A stretch of DNA of 64,000 nucleotides from NCBI GenBank assembly GCA_023014335.1, contig JAECYW010000004.1, positions 1,364,001 through 1,428,000 on the forward strand. The letters are read 5' to 3'. The stretch comes from Galerina marginata. Taxonomy: Eukaryota; Basidiomycota; Agaricomycetes; Agaricales; Galerinaceae. The translations under genes and the position numbers were made by a program. A model generated the notes under the pieces. It did no database searches and was not told the DNA's origin. It was given only the letters and a program-made list of their open reading frames with translations. The stretch's first letter is position 1. Each line of letters opens with the position of its first letter. This document shows, piece by piece, positions 22,313-34,360 of the stretch.

Positions 22313-24397
22313 ATGGATATGGATATGGATAGCGGAGGGCACGAACACGTCTTTGACCCCGCCCTCGACGAGCAGAATCAGAATGACCCCGCCGCCGCCG
22401 CCGCGAGCAGCAGCGCCGGGGTCAACGCGGATGGCACGCCAGCGAAGCGACGACCGGGGCGTCCCAAGGGCAGCACGAAGAAGAACCTGCTCGCGGGATC
22501 GCCGCTGCCGCCCAAGATCAAAAGACCGGTGGGCAGACCGCGCAAGGACGGGCTGCCAGCGGGGTCCATTGGCCCACGGGTGAAGCGCGAGCGGACAGCC
22601 GGCGTGCAGCAGGTGGTGAGTAGTCCTCCCCGGCACATATAATTCGATAACTGACGGAGGTGCAGTATGCCCAGCAGCTGCCCGGCGTCGCCTACCCGCC
22701 CATGGCCTTTGGCTACTCCATCAGCGCACCCCTGCCCCAAGCCCCCGCCCCGCCGCTGCCAGCCCCGGTGCCCGTGTTCCAGCTCGACCCGTCGCTGGCA
22801 GACAACGACTGGGGCGACCTCGCGCGCACGAACCCCAACGCCTTCCTCAGCACCCTCCTCACCGCCCTCGCCGCCCCAAACCCTGTGTCCAGCGCCGGGC
22901 CCACCGTCGAGGAGGCATTCAAATCCCACCTCGTCTCGCTCGCCCCGAACCCCGCACAGATGCAGCCCATCCCCTCGCTCTACTCCATCCTCAAGACCTT
23001 CTGGCTGCCCTCCAGCCCCGCCTACTTCTCCCTCACCGCATCCGCATCCACCGCACGCACGCCCTCCGAGCACCGTTTCCTCTACTGGGACCCTCAGCCC
23101 CTCGTCTTCAACGGCATCGCCTGCCCCAGCTGCTCCGCCCCGCTCATCAACAAGGGCCGCATCAGCTCGGGCCCCGTCAAGATATATGACATCGAGCGGC
23201 CCTTCTTCATCGTCGGCTGCGAATACGTCTGCCGCTCCCCACCGTGCGTCGCAGCTACCGGCTCCCCCGACGGCAGGAAATACGCCTCGACGGACTCGAG
23301 CATCCTCCGCTCCCTGCCTATGCTCCTCAAAGACGAGTTCCCAGCACGGCTGCTCAACGGCGAGGCAGATGCGGGCAGCGCACCGAACGTGTGGAACTGG
23401 AAGGCGACGGGGGTCAGCACGGGCTTGTGGAACCTTGTGATGGGTGCTCTGCGAGCTGGGTTGCGGAAGGACGTCATCTTGCGGCTCATCTGGTCCGTGC
23501 AGCATAAAGTGCCCGATGTGGCGATGGAGATGCCTGTTGTAATGCAGAATGGACAGCAGCCTCCGCCTCAGCCTCAGGCGGCGGTGCCAGCGGAAGCGGG
23601 TGCGCAGGGAGACACGGACGATAAAATGGGGGAAGGCGGAGACGAGGCTGAAGAAGAAGGCGACGAAGTAAACCGGTCGCAGACACTCTCATCTAGCGTA
23701 AGCCCTCTTTCATCTCCCTCTCCACCCCACAACTAACCACGCATAACAGGCTTTCGCGGACGCCTACGGCGACGCATGGAAGGAGAACATGGCCGACTCG
23801 CCTGCTAAAAAGACACCCGCACCCGCACCTGCATCCTCTTCCGCACCCGCCGCAGCCGCATCCACCAATGCCGTCGCCTCTACTTCCGCCTCCGCCTCTG
23901 CCTCAGCAGTTCCCACACCCACACCCGCGCCAGCACCCGCCGTGTCCACCCCCCAACCACAGCCGCAGCCGCAACCAATGCAAATGGCGCCCCCATACAA
24001 CCCATACACCGCCTACCCATTCACGCCATACGCCTACATGCCGCCGCCGCACCACCTCGTCAACGGACAAGGCCAGCTCGTGCCCGTCCCCGTCAGCATG
24101 CAGGTCCCGTCCAATGCCCCCGCCGCCGCCGCCGCTGCCTCCGGTACCAACGGCCTCGCCGTCCCCGCCACTAACGGCAACGGCACCCCAGACGGCCAGC
24201 CCGCCACGACGACAGGAGCAGGAGGCGCGCAGACCAAGCGCTCCCCGCGGCACTGCTGCAAATGCGGCTCGCAGGACTGTAAGGGCAAGGGCGGCCGCTC
24301 GTTCTGCGCGAATGGGTGTCAGGACTGTGGGAAGGTGGAGTGTAAGGGGAGGAATAGTAGGAGGCCGGATAAGAAGTGCTCGGAGGGGTGGGCGTAG
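22313..24397 (+). CDS. AT-hook protein with two Cys-rich domains (DUF6729-like)
   Basis: Three exons (22313-22615, 22666-23697, 23750-24397) are all phase 0, giving about 660 residues. Two AT-hook motifs (RRPGRPKGS and RPVGRPRKDG, residues ~45-85) predict minor-groove binding to AT-rich DNA. Residues ~245-310 hold a zinc-ribbon-like block: YWDPQPLVFNGIACPSCSAP, then GCEYVCRSPPC. A long Ala/Pro/Gln low-complexity linker follows (~420-590). The protein ends in a dense Cys/His cluster (CCKCGSQDCKGKGG, CANGCQDCGKVECKG). The CPSC...YVC arrangement resembles the DUF6729 family common in basidiomycetes; that assignment is from memory of the pattern. The gene is markedly GC-rich compared with its neighbours. 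A nuclear regulatory or chromatin role is inferred. Confidence 0.75.
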
Positions 24398-25398
24398 GTT
24401 TTTCTTTTTTGGTGGGCGGGTGAGGTGTGGGTGGAGGGCTTTCCTTTTTTTTTTTATCTTGAGGGAGGTGGAGTTGGGTTTGGGTTTGTGATGAATTGTA
24501 TTATGAGGTTGGACGTGGCTTGATTACGGACGACGAACAACGAACGATTGGCTGGCCGCACTTTTTGTTGATGAATCTTTCAAACTTTTCTTCTTATTAG
24601 TACTATCAAGACGGGTTGTTCTCCTGCGCGCATTTGTATTTTTTGTTCTTCATCCTTTCTTATTCGTTCTATGTTTCTGTACCTATATGTTACATTTTAC
24701 ACTTTTTACATTAGCTAGCATAATCATTACAAATGGTATAGAAAATGATAATTTTGTTGTCCTTCATTTATGTAGCCAAGCTAAGGTCGGGCCCTAATTT
24801 AAACCCGGCTCAGTAACTTCTTTGGGTTAATGGATCACTACAACCCCGCAAGGTACTAGCAGAGGTAAATGCTTTTCAAATCTTGATTGACCCCGAATGG
24901 GAATGCGCCACATTTCTAAAAATAGCTGAGTACGCAAAATTGAAATTGGGGTAATACAGACTGTGAAGATCTTCCATATGCAATGCTTGGCAATGATTCG
25001 GACAAAGAAGGTGGTAGGGCTTGGGAAGGGCAGGGAGATCTGCAGGTGTTCTGGGTCTGCGGCCATTAACTTTTTTTGATTCAAGCAGATTTAATAGTCT
25101 GTACCCAGTCTGTACGAGTAACTCCCTGGGCTGTCGGAGAAAATGATTGCACCCTTTAGTTTCCCTATCCTGCAATCCCTATCCTGCATCTGCTGTTGCG
25201 TATGTTTCTGTATTTACGAGGGAGTTTTCCCCAAGGCTGGGTATTTCATAATGCTTCATGCCAGTGCTATAATTGCTAATCTGCTCAGGGAGTCTGACCC
25301 AAAATTCTTATTCAAGTTTATGAGAAATTGAAAGTGTCTGATGGCGAATAGCCCTCTTGTAAAAGGTGATTTAAGCTCCACCATCCAATGTATGTATT

Positions 25399-25595
25399 TA
25401 CAGCTAAATTCATGACGATAGGCCACCCCAGATCAAAACTTAGATGGTGCGGAGTCCATAAATCTTTTACGCGACGTGATAGGCGAGCTCCTAGGGTAGC
25501 CGAAGGGATTTATTGACCTCCGCCAGCTGGCCAGATCACTTCGGCTGTCTGCGTACAGCTTTTTGATGCGGCCTATCATTATGAATTTAGCTGTA
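25399..25595. mobile_element. MITE-like element 1 (Tc1/mariner-type ends)
   Basis: TA dinucleotides flank inverted ends. The left end is CAGCTAAATTCATGACGATA followed by GGCC. The right end is the reverse complement of CAGCTAAATTCATAATGATA followed by GGCC. The two ~24 bp termini differ at only two or three bases. Length is about 195 bp with no coding capacity. TA target duplication and short size fit a non-autonomous Tc1/mariner-type MITE. Confidence 0.75.
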
Positions 25596-26184
25596 AGATT
25601 TCGCGGATATTGGGTATCGATGCTTGTGAAGCACTGGCAGGTCGTACTCGATAAAATTTTTAGTCCCCATCTGGCCAGGTAAATAGTAAATAGCTAATTC
25701 CACTTCAATTGGAACTTAGTGGCTACGGGTCTATGCATATTCTGGAACGAGCTAGGAAGTCGATAGAGCTTTGAATACGCTTTGGGAGCTTAGTTTTTCG
25801 GAGCGGCAAGAGACAATACTTATGGAGCCAGCTTCTACTTCGCTTTACAGTGATCTTGTGCAGGAGTGAGTACTATCATCTTTTACGGGTCGGTAATCAG
25901 GTTCAACTTCGACGGGTTCGAATTTTGCAGTCATCTGAAGTCAGGTAATACGACCAGCGTTCTCGGACCCGATGCCTTTTGATAGCGCCGAGTGTAGGCT
26001 TGTGGGTGAAAAGCAGCTGTAATGATCTATATTGGTGCTTGTTCTTGACTCCCTCCTCGCATCTGCTTTTGTCGAGTCAACTTCGAATAAAACTGCGGCA
26101 GTGGTCAGCACTGGCAGGTGGTCGAGTCACGGACGAGTCGGTTCCGATCGGGCACTTACCATCAGCCAGCAGCTTTTCTTCCAA

Positions 26185-26571
26185 TACAGTCATCCACCGG
26201 CTAATGTTACGCCACCACTGAGTGTTACACCTTCATAACTCAGCCAAAAATGGGTCTTTTTTGATGAAATAAAATTTTCCTGTGAGCTGTATACGTTCTC
26301 TATTACCTTGTAAAATTTCAGAGGGAACGAATAAAAATTGACTGAGGAATGGCAAACCCAAAGTGCCGCAAATTGGCTCACTACTCAGTGTTACACCAGT
26401 GTTTTGGGAATAACTTTGCGAGAAGTGAATAAAATCACCTGAAATTTTGACTGAAGGAACTAACAGAATTATAAAGAATTATCATATGGTTTTTATTGGG
26501 AAAAAGTGCGATGAAAATTTTTCATTTTGATTTTTAACTTTCAGTGTAACATTAGCCGGTGGATGACTGTA
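26185..26571. mobile_element. MITE-like element 2 (Tc1/mariner-type ends)
   Basis: TA-flanked termini begin CAGTCATCCACCGGCTAATG (then TTAC). The right end at 26546-26569 is its exact reverse complement over about 24 bp. Interior CTGAGTGTTACACC-like units repeat near 26216 and 26384. Length is about 385 bp, AT-rich and non-coding. It lies 320 bp upstream of the tubulin start codon. Confidence 0.8.
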
Positions 26572-26891
26572 GTTTTTATGCACTGGATTTTAGGAGTGAC
26601 ATTGAGAAGGGAGATTCCATTGTAGATGATGAACGCAACTTGGTGGCCCGTAATTAGAAAGTGGTTGGACCCATAACGAACTAAGTGTCTTAGCATCACT
26701 TGGCTAAGCTGGAAATAACCCAAAAAGGGGAAACAAATAAATTGTGACTCTCCGGCCCGCGCTGATCCAGACGCCAAACTAAAATAATTAAAAAGGCCTA
26801 GCTCGCGTGGTCGCTGTCTCTCGTCCGATTTTTTTCTCTTGTTCTCGAACCACCATTTTCGCCGCCCTTTTCTCGAAAGAAAAGCTCCAAG

Positions 26892-29697
26892 ATGCCTTCG
26901 TCGCGCGAGATCCTCAATGTCCAGGTGTGTCCTCTGCAGGCGACAGAGATCTGCGCCGAATCTGAGCCCGTGACTTATTCGTTCGATTTCAAAAGGTGGG
27001 GCAAGCTGGCAATCAGGTACGCTCCGTTTTCCGCGTTTTTGGTCCTTGGTGGGTCTACTATGGACGTGGATGATGGACGCCGGGTATCGTGTGTTCTAGG
27101 TCGGCGAAGCTTTTTGGCAGATGGTCCTTGCTGAGCATGGCATAGACAACTCAGGGGTAAGCGATCGGGACCTGCGAACGCGTCAGACGGAAGCTAAAAC
27201 GCGTCGGGATATCCTACAGACCTATCGTGGCACCGATCCTCAGCAACTCCAAAGAGTAACGGTCCATCGCTGTCTTTCTCTGCTATCATTGACTTGTGGA
27301 TCTACCATCTAGGCTGGAGTATACTTTGACGAGGTCATCGATGGGTCACAGACGCGTTACGTGCCACGGAGTGTGCAGATTGATCTTGAGGCTGGGGTGT
27401 GCAATAAGGCATGTTCAGTTAACATTCGGGATGGCGTTCAATGGAATTGACTATCATATGCAGCTCCGTGGCGGGATTCTCGGAAAGTTATTTCGTCCTG
27501 ATACATATCTGACGTCAGAATCAGGAGCGGGAAATAATTGGGCCAAAGGCTGTAAGTTCGTTGGCACTGAATCATGAAGGACTCGCGACTGATTTTTCTT
27601 GCAGATTATACCGAAGGTGCGTTGTGGCCTTTCATTTTTGGCAGACCGTTGATGGTGCGGGGTCCAGGCGCTGAACTCGTGGATTCCATTCTTGTAAGTT
27701 ATGTCAAGACGTCATGTTTGACAGAATCTAATTCTGACCTGCCAGGACATTGTGCGCCGACAAGCCGAAAGCTGCGATGCCTTGCAAGGTTTCCAGATCT
27801 TGCACTCACTCGGAGGCGGGACGGGAGCCGGTTTGGGGAGTCTGATGTTGAGCAAGCTTAGAGAGGAGTTTCCGGATAGGATGATGGCGACGTTCTCGAT
27901 TTTGCCGTCTCCTAAGGTCAGCTATGATTATCCCTATCTATGTCGTTGGGAGTTAATGTGTGCGTCGTTTAGGTTTCGGAAACTATCGTTGAGGTAAGCG
28001 TTTAATCACCCTGTTATAATTGGCAGCATTACTGACAATCTGTTAGCCATACAATGCCATGCTCTCGGTGCATCAGCTAGTTGATAACAGTGATCTTACA
28101 ATATGCATCGATAATGAGGCTTTGTGGGCTCTTGAAGTTTACCTTCTGTCATGATTACTCATGTTATTAACAGATATGATATCTGTGTCCGCACACTGAA
28201 GGTCCAGAGTCCAAGCTTCCCGGACCTGAATAACGTGAGGATTGCACTATTCTGGCAGCCCATGAGTGCTATTAACGCTGTGCTCTTAGTTGATCGCTCA
28301 GGTCATGTGCGGTGTCAGCACAAGTCTGAGGTTTCCTGGCCAGTTGAACGGGTTGGCGTTTTGTCTCATTTTGTTGCTAGTCTTGCTCATAAGATTCATT
28401 CTGAACAGCGACCTACGGAAGCTCGGAATGAATTTGGTTCCTTTCCCTCGTGTAAGTCGCCTAATCTCACAGTTTTGGCCATGATTGAACAGATATATCT
28501 TTAGCTGCACTTTTTAATGCCTAGCTACGCGCCTTTCTATGATCCCAAAGCAAGGCATTTTGAGAAAAATTCTATCCCTGAGCTAACAAAAGCGTCTGTT
28601 ACATCTCATCTTTCGTTTTTGGTTCCTGTTTTAAACCAGCACCTTAGTTTGTTTGACCGCAAAAATCTCCTCGTTGCCTGCGACCCCAAATTTGGGTTTG
28701 TCTTCCCATTTCCCAGCTATCCACCGCATATCACCCTAACCTTATCTTTCTGTTTAACAATAGCCGCTATCTTACTGCCGCTACAATTTTCCGTGGTGAT
28801 ATCTCTTCTAGAGAAGTAAGTGACTCGATTGATCTTTGTGTAAGAACGCGATGACATTCTTTGTGCTTTTGGCAGGCTGAAGTATGTACCCTGTTCTTTG
28901 GGTCATGCTTCGTTTGAATGGGATCTCAACGTTGCTTTCGCCTTGTTATATTTCACCGGCACATCACACTTCCTGTCCGCGACATCACACTGCGCATCTA
29001 CTTTGTGCCTGGTTGTCTTCGGTGTAGGTGGCAATACACGACTTGCAGACCAAGAACTCGCAACATTTCGTGGAGTAAGCACTCTTGTCATTGTTTCTCC
29101 ATCGGCGTTGCTAACGAAAAGTCAACCATCCCAAGGTGGATTCCTGACAATGTTTCCGTGTCTCTCGTTCGTGTCCCACCTGTGGGCCAGACTCAGGTAT
29201 TGTCATCCTTATTTCTTCATTCTGTAACGAGTATAAACGCTATCTCCTTTGTGGTCTAATAGTCGGCCACTGCGCTCTCGAATTCAACTGCCATCCAGGA
29301 GCTATTCAAAAGGACTCTTGAAGGCGTGAGTCCACCTCCCGCTTTATACCTACGGGTTGAGTTTTCCAACATGTCAATCCGTGTAGTTTTCGGCCATGTT
29401 TAAGAAGAGAGCGTTCTTGCATTGGTATACCGGCGAAGGCATGGATATCATGGAGTTTTCCGAGGCTGAAAATAATACTCGAGATCTCATGTCAGTCGCA
29501 TATCTTCTGTCCTTAGTTCCGGTTGGCTCAATACTTATACTCGTCATTATAGCGCCGAGTATCAGCAAGTTAGTATCTCCTTCCTCGGAGATCTCTCTGT
29601 TGCTAACCATAAATATTCCTTATAGTATCAAGAAGCGACGAACGATGTTGAAGAGGAAGCTTATGAGGAAGAAGTATCCGAAGCTCCAGAACAATAA
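26892..29697 (+). CDS. Divergent beta-tubulin
   Basis: Spliced from about 17 short exons, the product is a full beta-tubulin of about 445 residues. It shows [14 protein letters not shown], the GTP loop [42 protein letters not shown] and [15 protein letters not shown], ending [10 protein letters not shown]. Beta-tubulin pairs with alpha-tubulin in microtubules. Exon 2 is only 21 nt (26996-27016). The intron at 27409-27463 has a GC donor. The N-terminal motif is GQAGNQ rather than the usual beta GQCGNQ. In the segment equivalent to residues 197-200, canonical DET(Y/F) reads DLTI, so the positions called 198 and 200 are Leu and Ile. Some agaricomycetes carry a second divergent beta-tubulin, and this looks like that type rather than the housekeeping copy. 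All exon joins restore family-length sequence, so it appears intact. Confidence 0.9.
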
Positions 29698-30437
29698 CGA
29701 GTTCGAATGGCTTGTTTTGCTTTCGAAAAGTGGTCTTCTCAGGTTTCTCCGTTCCTTATGTACATCCCGCTTCCGCTCTCACTCTAGATATAGCATATCA
29801 TAATTCGCGTTCCTGCTTATCAGACATTAGTTATCTTGCCTCTCTTTTTTCTAGTTCGGACTTACTTCGGACTATCTGGCTTCTGTTAGGCTTCAAGCTC
29901 ACCCCTTTTTTTACCTCTCCTAGCGCTTCAACTTTCACCCGCTTTTCCCACTGTGTAGGAGCGAGGACCCGCTTTGCCGAGTTGTAAGTTTTCTCCACTT
30001 CAAGACTCATGTGATCAAGACGAAGAACACGGCCGTGGTCACTGGGGCAGGCTTTATTGCACGATCTCATCTTGGTTCTCCAAGTTAATCTCGGATTGAT
30101 GCGTCTTTCAGGATTGCGTTGAATGCCTAAACCCTTTTTCTATTTCAACTAGGTGGAATGTGGTCCGATTGGTTCACTTGATCACAGTGATTCTCCGTTC
30201 AAACTTCGTCGGCGCCCAGGTTCACTCATTTAAGCCCACGACGGCTGTGTAAATTTGTCTTTCGTGCCCCAACTTGAGGTCCATCGGATCATCTTGCCCC
30301 CATTTTGAGGATACATTTCCGGTTCGTTCAACCTTGCCTGCCACCCTTTTACTCGTTTCTTTCCCCCTTGAACTGAGCCTACTGAACATTGCTCCTGTTC
30401 AAGGTTATCGAACTTCGAAAATTCTTAGACTTTGAAG
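29698..30437. other. Intergenic region, nothing recognised
   Basis: About 740 bp between the tubulin gene and the first DUF1479 gene. Short open frames show no conserved motif. Presumably a terminator region plus promoter. Confidence 0.5.
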
Positions 30438-32165
30438 ATGTCATTTCCAGCTCGTTTTGCTGACTTAAAAGCTTCGATCGCGTCTTCGTTCCCAGATTTT
30501 GAGCTCAATGCTACGAGGTCGTGGGGAGAGATATTGCAAGAGCTGAATAACCTAGCGAAGACTAACAAGGCCGAAGGCCAGGATGTACGTTCACATGTTT
30601 CTCTCCTTGTCTTTAACCTGAAGCCTTGGTTAGACCATACCTCAGGTTAATTTTGCCGATTTGCAAAGGCTGAGTAAAGAAGAATTAGACAAGATCAAGA
30701 GAAGAGGTACGGTGGTCATCAAGGATGTGATACCGGACGAGCAAGCCATTAAGTGGAAGGAGGAGTTGAAGGAGTTTGTTAAGGCAAACCCTACCGCCGA
30801 AGGTTAGTCCATCGTCCCTGTCAAGAAAACTAAGAACCCTCTAACTTAGCTGGATTCAGGCCTTCCTGAGAACGATAAACAATTCTTCCTACTCTAGTGC
30901 GTCTTGCACCTTTAAAAGGCTTGTTCAAAATTTGGGATAGAGTGAACTGACTATCCTGCGTCCGACGATAGTTGGACCAAGCCTCAGGTTCAGGCTCGAT
31001 CACACCCTAACATGATTGCCGCAGTGGTTTGGCTCAATAACCTCTACGGAATCAAATCTGAGAGCAGTGCCTCTCTTGAAGGTGTGGACTTGAATGTTCC
31101 CATGACATACGCCGATAGGTTCAGGATTAGAAAGCCTGGAATCGGGTGGGGATTCCATCCCCCCCACATCGACGGTATGTTCATTCTTTTGGTGTATATC
31201 TTCAGATGTGTGATTCCGATTAATTTCAGGCGGAACCATGGAGCGTTGGGAAGACCCATATTTCAGACGCTGCTTCGAGGATATCCTCAACGGAAATTGG
31301 AGAAACCACGATCCATTTGCACTTGAAGGCCGGCTGGACGCGAATAGCTCTATGTATGGAAGGCCAAATCAGGCGAGCGTATTTAGAACCTTCCAAGGTT
31401 GGCTCGCTATGAGGTTGAGCAGGCTTCTGTTTTCTGCGCGCTTTCACACCTGATGTAGTATGGAACAGCGAGACGGCTCCGACTCAAGGAACATTAAGAG
31501 TTTTTCCGGACGTGTTATTGTCAAATGCGTATCTAATCTTACGACCCTTCTTCACACCAACCGTTCCAGTCGACTCGGAGGAAATATACGACGGCAAGAA
31601 CTGGAAGTTCGGTATGTTATGTATCGAATTAGTCGGACAGTCCTTGGTTAATAACTTCTTTCAGATATCAGTAAGCCCGATTTTCCAGGAATTATTCCTC
31701 GGGATGGTGGTTTCTATGGCCCTAGGCCCACCCCGGAGCTTCACCCAAATATGAGGTTGGAAGATACGATGACCTCAGTGCCTAAAGTTCTTCCTGGCGA
31801 TGCTGTCTTCTGGCATTGTGACGTCGTGCACTCAGTTGAGAGTGAACATACCGGGACCGGAGACTCTGCAGGTCTGTCTTACCGAACTTTTTGACGGTAC
31901 CTCACACACCGCAATATCGGAATAACTGACCCTGGTTCCTTTTGCAGTAATGTACATCCCAGCACTTCCATTGACTCCTCATAATCAGGATTATGTCGAT
32001 CGTCAAAAGGTCGCTTTTTTGGAAGGCAGAGTTCCGCCCGATTTTCCCAAGGGGCCAGGCGAGGCAGGGTTTACCGGTGTTGCTGGATTGGAAGACTTAC
32101 TTAGCGAAGCAGGGAAGAGGGCGATGGGGTTGTCCAATAACATCGAAGTACAAACTGCTGCTTAG
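30438..32165 (+). CDS. DUF1479-family putative iron/2-oxoglutarate oxygenase, copy 1
   Basis: MSFPARFADLKASIASSFPD begins a protein of about 450 residues spliced from eight exons. Family hallmarks are KRRGTVVIKDVIPDEQAI near the N-terminus, GWGFHPPHIDGGTMERWEDP with the His-x-Asp pair, PGDAVFWHCDVVHSVE with the distal His, and the C-terminal PALPLTPHNQDYVDRQK. HxD...H is the metal-binding triad expected of cupin-fold Fe(II)/2-oxoglutarate enzymes. DUF1479 (E. coli YbiU family) has no established substrate. No signal peptide, so cytosolic. The neighbour at 32658 is a tandem duplicate with the same intron positions. The start context is shared by both copies, which supports this ATG. Confidence 0.85.
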
Positions 32166-32657
32166 AGAAGAAGTGTTTCCTTTCTTTGAGTTGACCTTTT
32201 AATTATGTCGTACCAAAATAGTGAATAAAAAGAGCGACACCTGAGCCTTGTTGATCATGAAGTCTTTCTTACTGCATGGCTGGTCACTGGGAGTTCCGTC
32301 CCGAATCTCCCTCTAAATTTGACATTGTTTTCCCCAACGGTTGAACAGGAGTGATGTTCATGCTAGTGGAGCGTGGTCCCCATTAATGCCGGTACTCACT
32401 CGTTAACTTTCAAGCGACCTAGACACGCTGCATAGATATTCTCGTCTTATCTTTCGCCAGTCCGTTTTTCAGGCCACCTGATCGTCGCGGCTTCCTATCG
32501 ATAACTGCCTCGTTCATGCCTCATTGCCGATCTTTCTCTTGACGAATAAATCGGAGTCGTTCGACTTCACCGTGACGACTGGCCATTGTGCTTTCTCTCC
32601 TCATCCTCGCTGAAGTTCGGCGGCATAGAATATTCTTCCAGCCATTCGATTTTGACT
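32166..32657. promoter_or_regulatory. Spacer between the two DUF1479 genes
   Basis: About 490 bp, presumably the 3' UTR of copy 1 and the promoter of copy 2. No coding signal was seen. Confidence 0.45.
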
Positions 32658-34360
32658 ATGGCATTTCCTCCTCGTTTCAAAGACTTAAAGGCCACAATTG
32701 CCTCTTTGTACCCAGCTTTCGAACAGAACGCCACGCGTTCTTGGGGAGAAATATTACAGGAGCTGAACAACCTGGCGAAAATTGTCAAAGAGGAGGGCAC
32801 AGATGTAGGTTCCGATACCCTGGAGGGTCGTCATTGCTTTCATTGGCTCACGACCGGGTCAGACTATACCTCAGGTCAACTTTGCCGACTTGGATAAGTT
32901 GAGTCAGGAAGAAGTAGCGAAAATCAAGAGACGGGGTACCGTGGTTATCAGGGACGTGGTACCAGATGCACAGGCAATTAAGTGGAAGGAAGATTTGAAA
33001 GAATTTGTGAAGGCGAATCCTAACGTTGAAGGTCAGTTTATCGGCGGTTCTCGAGGATTTTGCTGATATGGACCCAGGTCTTCCTGAGGATGATAAGCAA
33101 TTCTTCATGCTTTAGTACGTCCTGAATTTTTTTGAAGTTGTGGCATAGGAAAACACGCTGAACCGACCTTTTCCACGTTCGACAATAGTTGGACCAAACC
33201 ACAGGTTCAAGCCCGGTCGCATCCGAACGTCCTTGCTGCCACAGTTTGGCTCAACAACCTCTACAGCAAGAAATCCGAGACCAGCGCCTCTCTTGAGGGT
33301 GTTGACTTGAATGTCCCCCTGACTTACGCCGATAGGTTCAGGATTAGGAAGCCAGGGATCGGATGGGAATTCCATCCACCGCACATTGATGGTAGGTCGT
33401 CCGTTCATTTGCGTGAATGTACTCTGTAATGTGTCATTTTTTCTTTTAATTGTAGGCGGAACAATAGAACGTTGGGAAGACCCATACTTCCGACTCTGCT
33501 TTGAGGATATTCTCAACGGGAATTGGAGGAACCATAATCCTTTTGGACTCGAAGGCCGCTTGGATGCGAGGAGTTCTATGTATGGAAGACCGGGTCAGTC
33601 AAGTGTATTTAGGGCTTTCCAAGGATGGCTTGCTATGAGGTGGCGTTACCCTCTTCGTCGGTCTTTTACGCCTACTAACATAACCTGGGTTAGCGAGACA
33701 GCTCCTACACAGGGAACGTTAAGAGTCTTCCCTGATGTATTTTTGTCAAACGCGTACCTTATCTTGCGCCCATTCTTCACCCCGACCGTTTCCATCGACT
33801 CCGAGGACATATTTGACGGCAAAAACTGGAAGTTTGGTATGATGTGCACCCAGTTACTCCCACCAACTGAATTAGTAAATTATCTCAACAGATATCAGCA
33901 CGCCCGACTTTCCTGGGATCATTCCTCGGGGTAACGGTTTCGCTGGGCCGAAGCCAACGCCTGAGCTACATCCGAATATGAGGTTGGAGGAGACAATGAC
34001 CTCTGTGCCTAAGGTTTTCCCTGGCGACACCGTCTTTTGGCACTGCGACGTCGTGCACTCGGTTGAGACCGAACATACCGGCCAAGGCGACTCTGCAGGT
34101 TTGTTTTGTCCGTCATTATAATATCAAAATAACTTACTCTTGGATTCTTAGTGATGTACATCCCAGCAATCCCTTTGACACCTCAAAACCAGGAATATGT
34201 TGACCGTCAGAAGGTTACATTTTTGGAAGGCCAGGTTCCACCCGATTTTCCCAAGGGATCCGACCAGGCAGTGGTTGCCGGATTAGAGGATGTGATCAGC
34301 GTGGCAGGGAGACGAGCGATGGGATTGTCAAGTAGTGTGGAAGTCCAAACCGTTGCTTGA
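32658..34360 (+). CDS. DUF1479-family putative iron/2-oxoglutarate oxygenase, copy 2
   Basis: Starts MAFPPRFKDLKATIASLYPA and mirrors copy 1 exon for exon. It keeps the His-x-Asp pair (GWEFHPPHIDGGTIERWEDP), the distal His (PGDTVFWHCDVVHSVE) and the C-terminal PAIPLTPQNQEYVDRQK. The stop TGA is at 34358-34360. Similarity to copy 1 is roughly 80-85% at protein level by eye, with introns much more diverged than exons, so both copies look maintained by selection. Substrate unknown. One of the pair could have a specialised role, but nothing in the sequence says which. Confidence 0.85.

Larger units (their letters stand above)
24398..26891. other. Gene-poor 2.5 kb spacer carrying two MITE-like elements
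   Basis: Between the AT-hook gene and the tubulin gene no convincing coding sequence is seen. The stretch is AT-rich. It contains two independent TA-flanked inverted-repeat elements (25399-25595 and 26185-26571), given separately. The last 320 bp before 26892 should carry the tubulin promoter. Confidence 0.6.

Noticed and set aside
22378..23505. Long 375-residue open frame on the minus strand
   Set aside because: It is a shadow of the GC-rich AT-hook gene. The translation is Gly/Ala/Arg low complexity with no motif, while the plus strand has consistent intron phases and domain motifs.
30438..34360. LTR retrotransposon reading of the tandem similarity
   Set aside because: The repeated blocks are complete intron-containing genes with matching exon phases and metal-binding motifs, not terminal repeats around a polyprotein.
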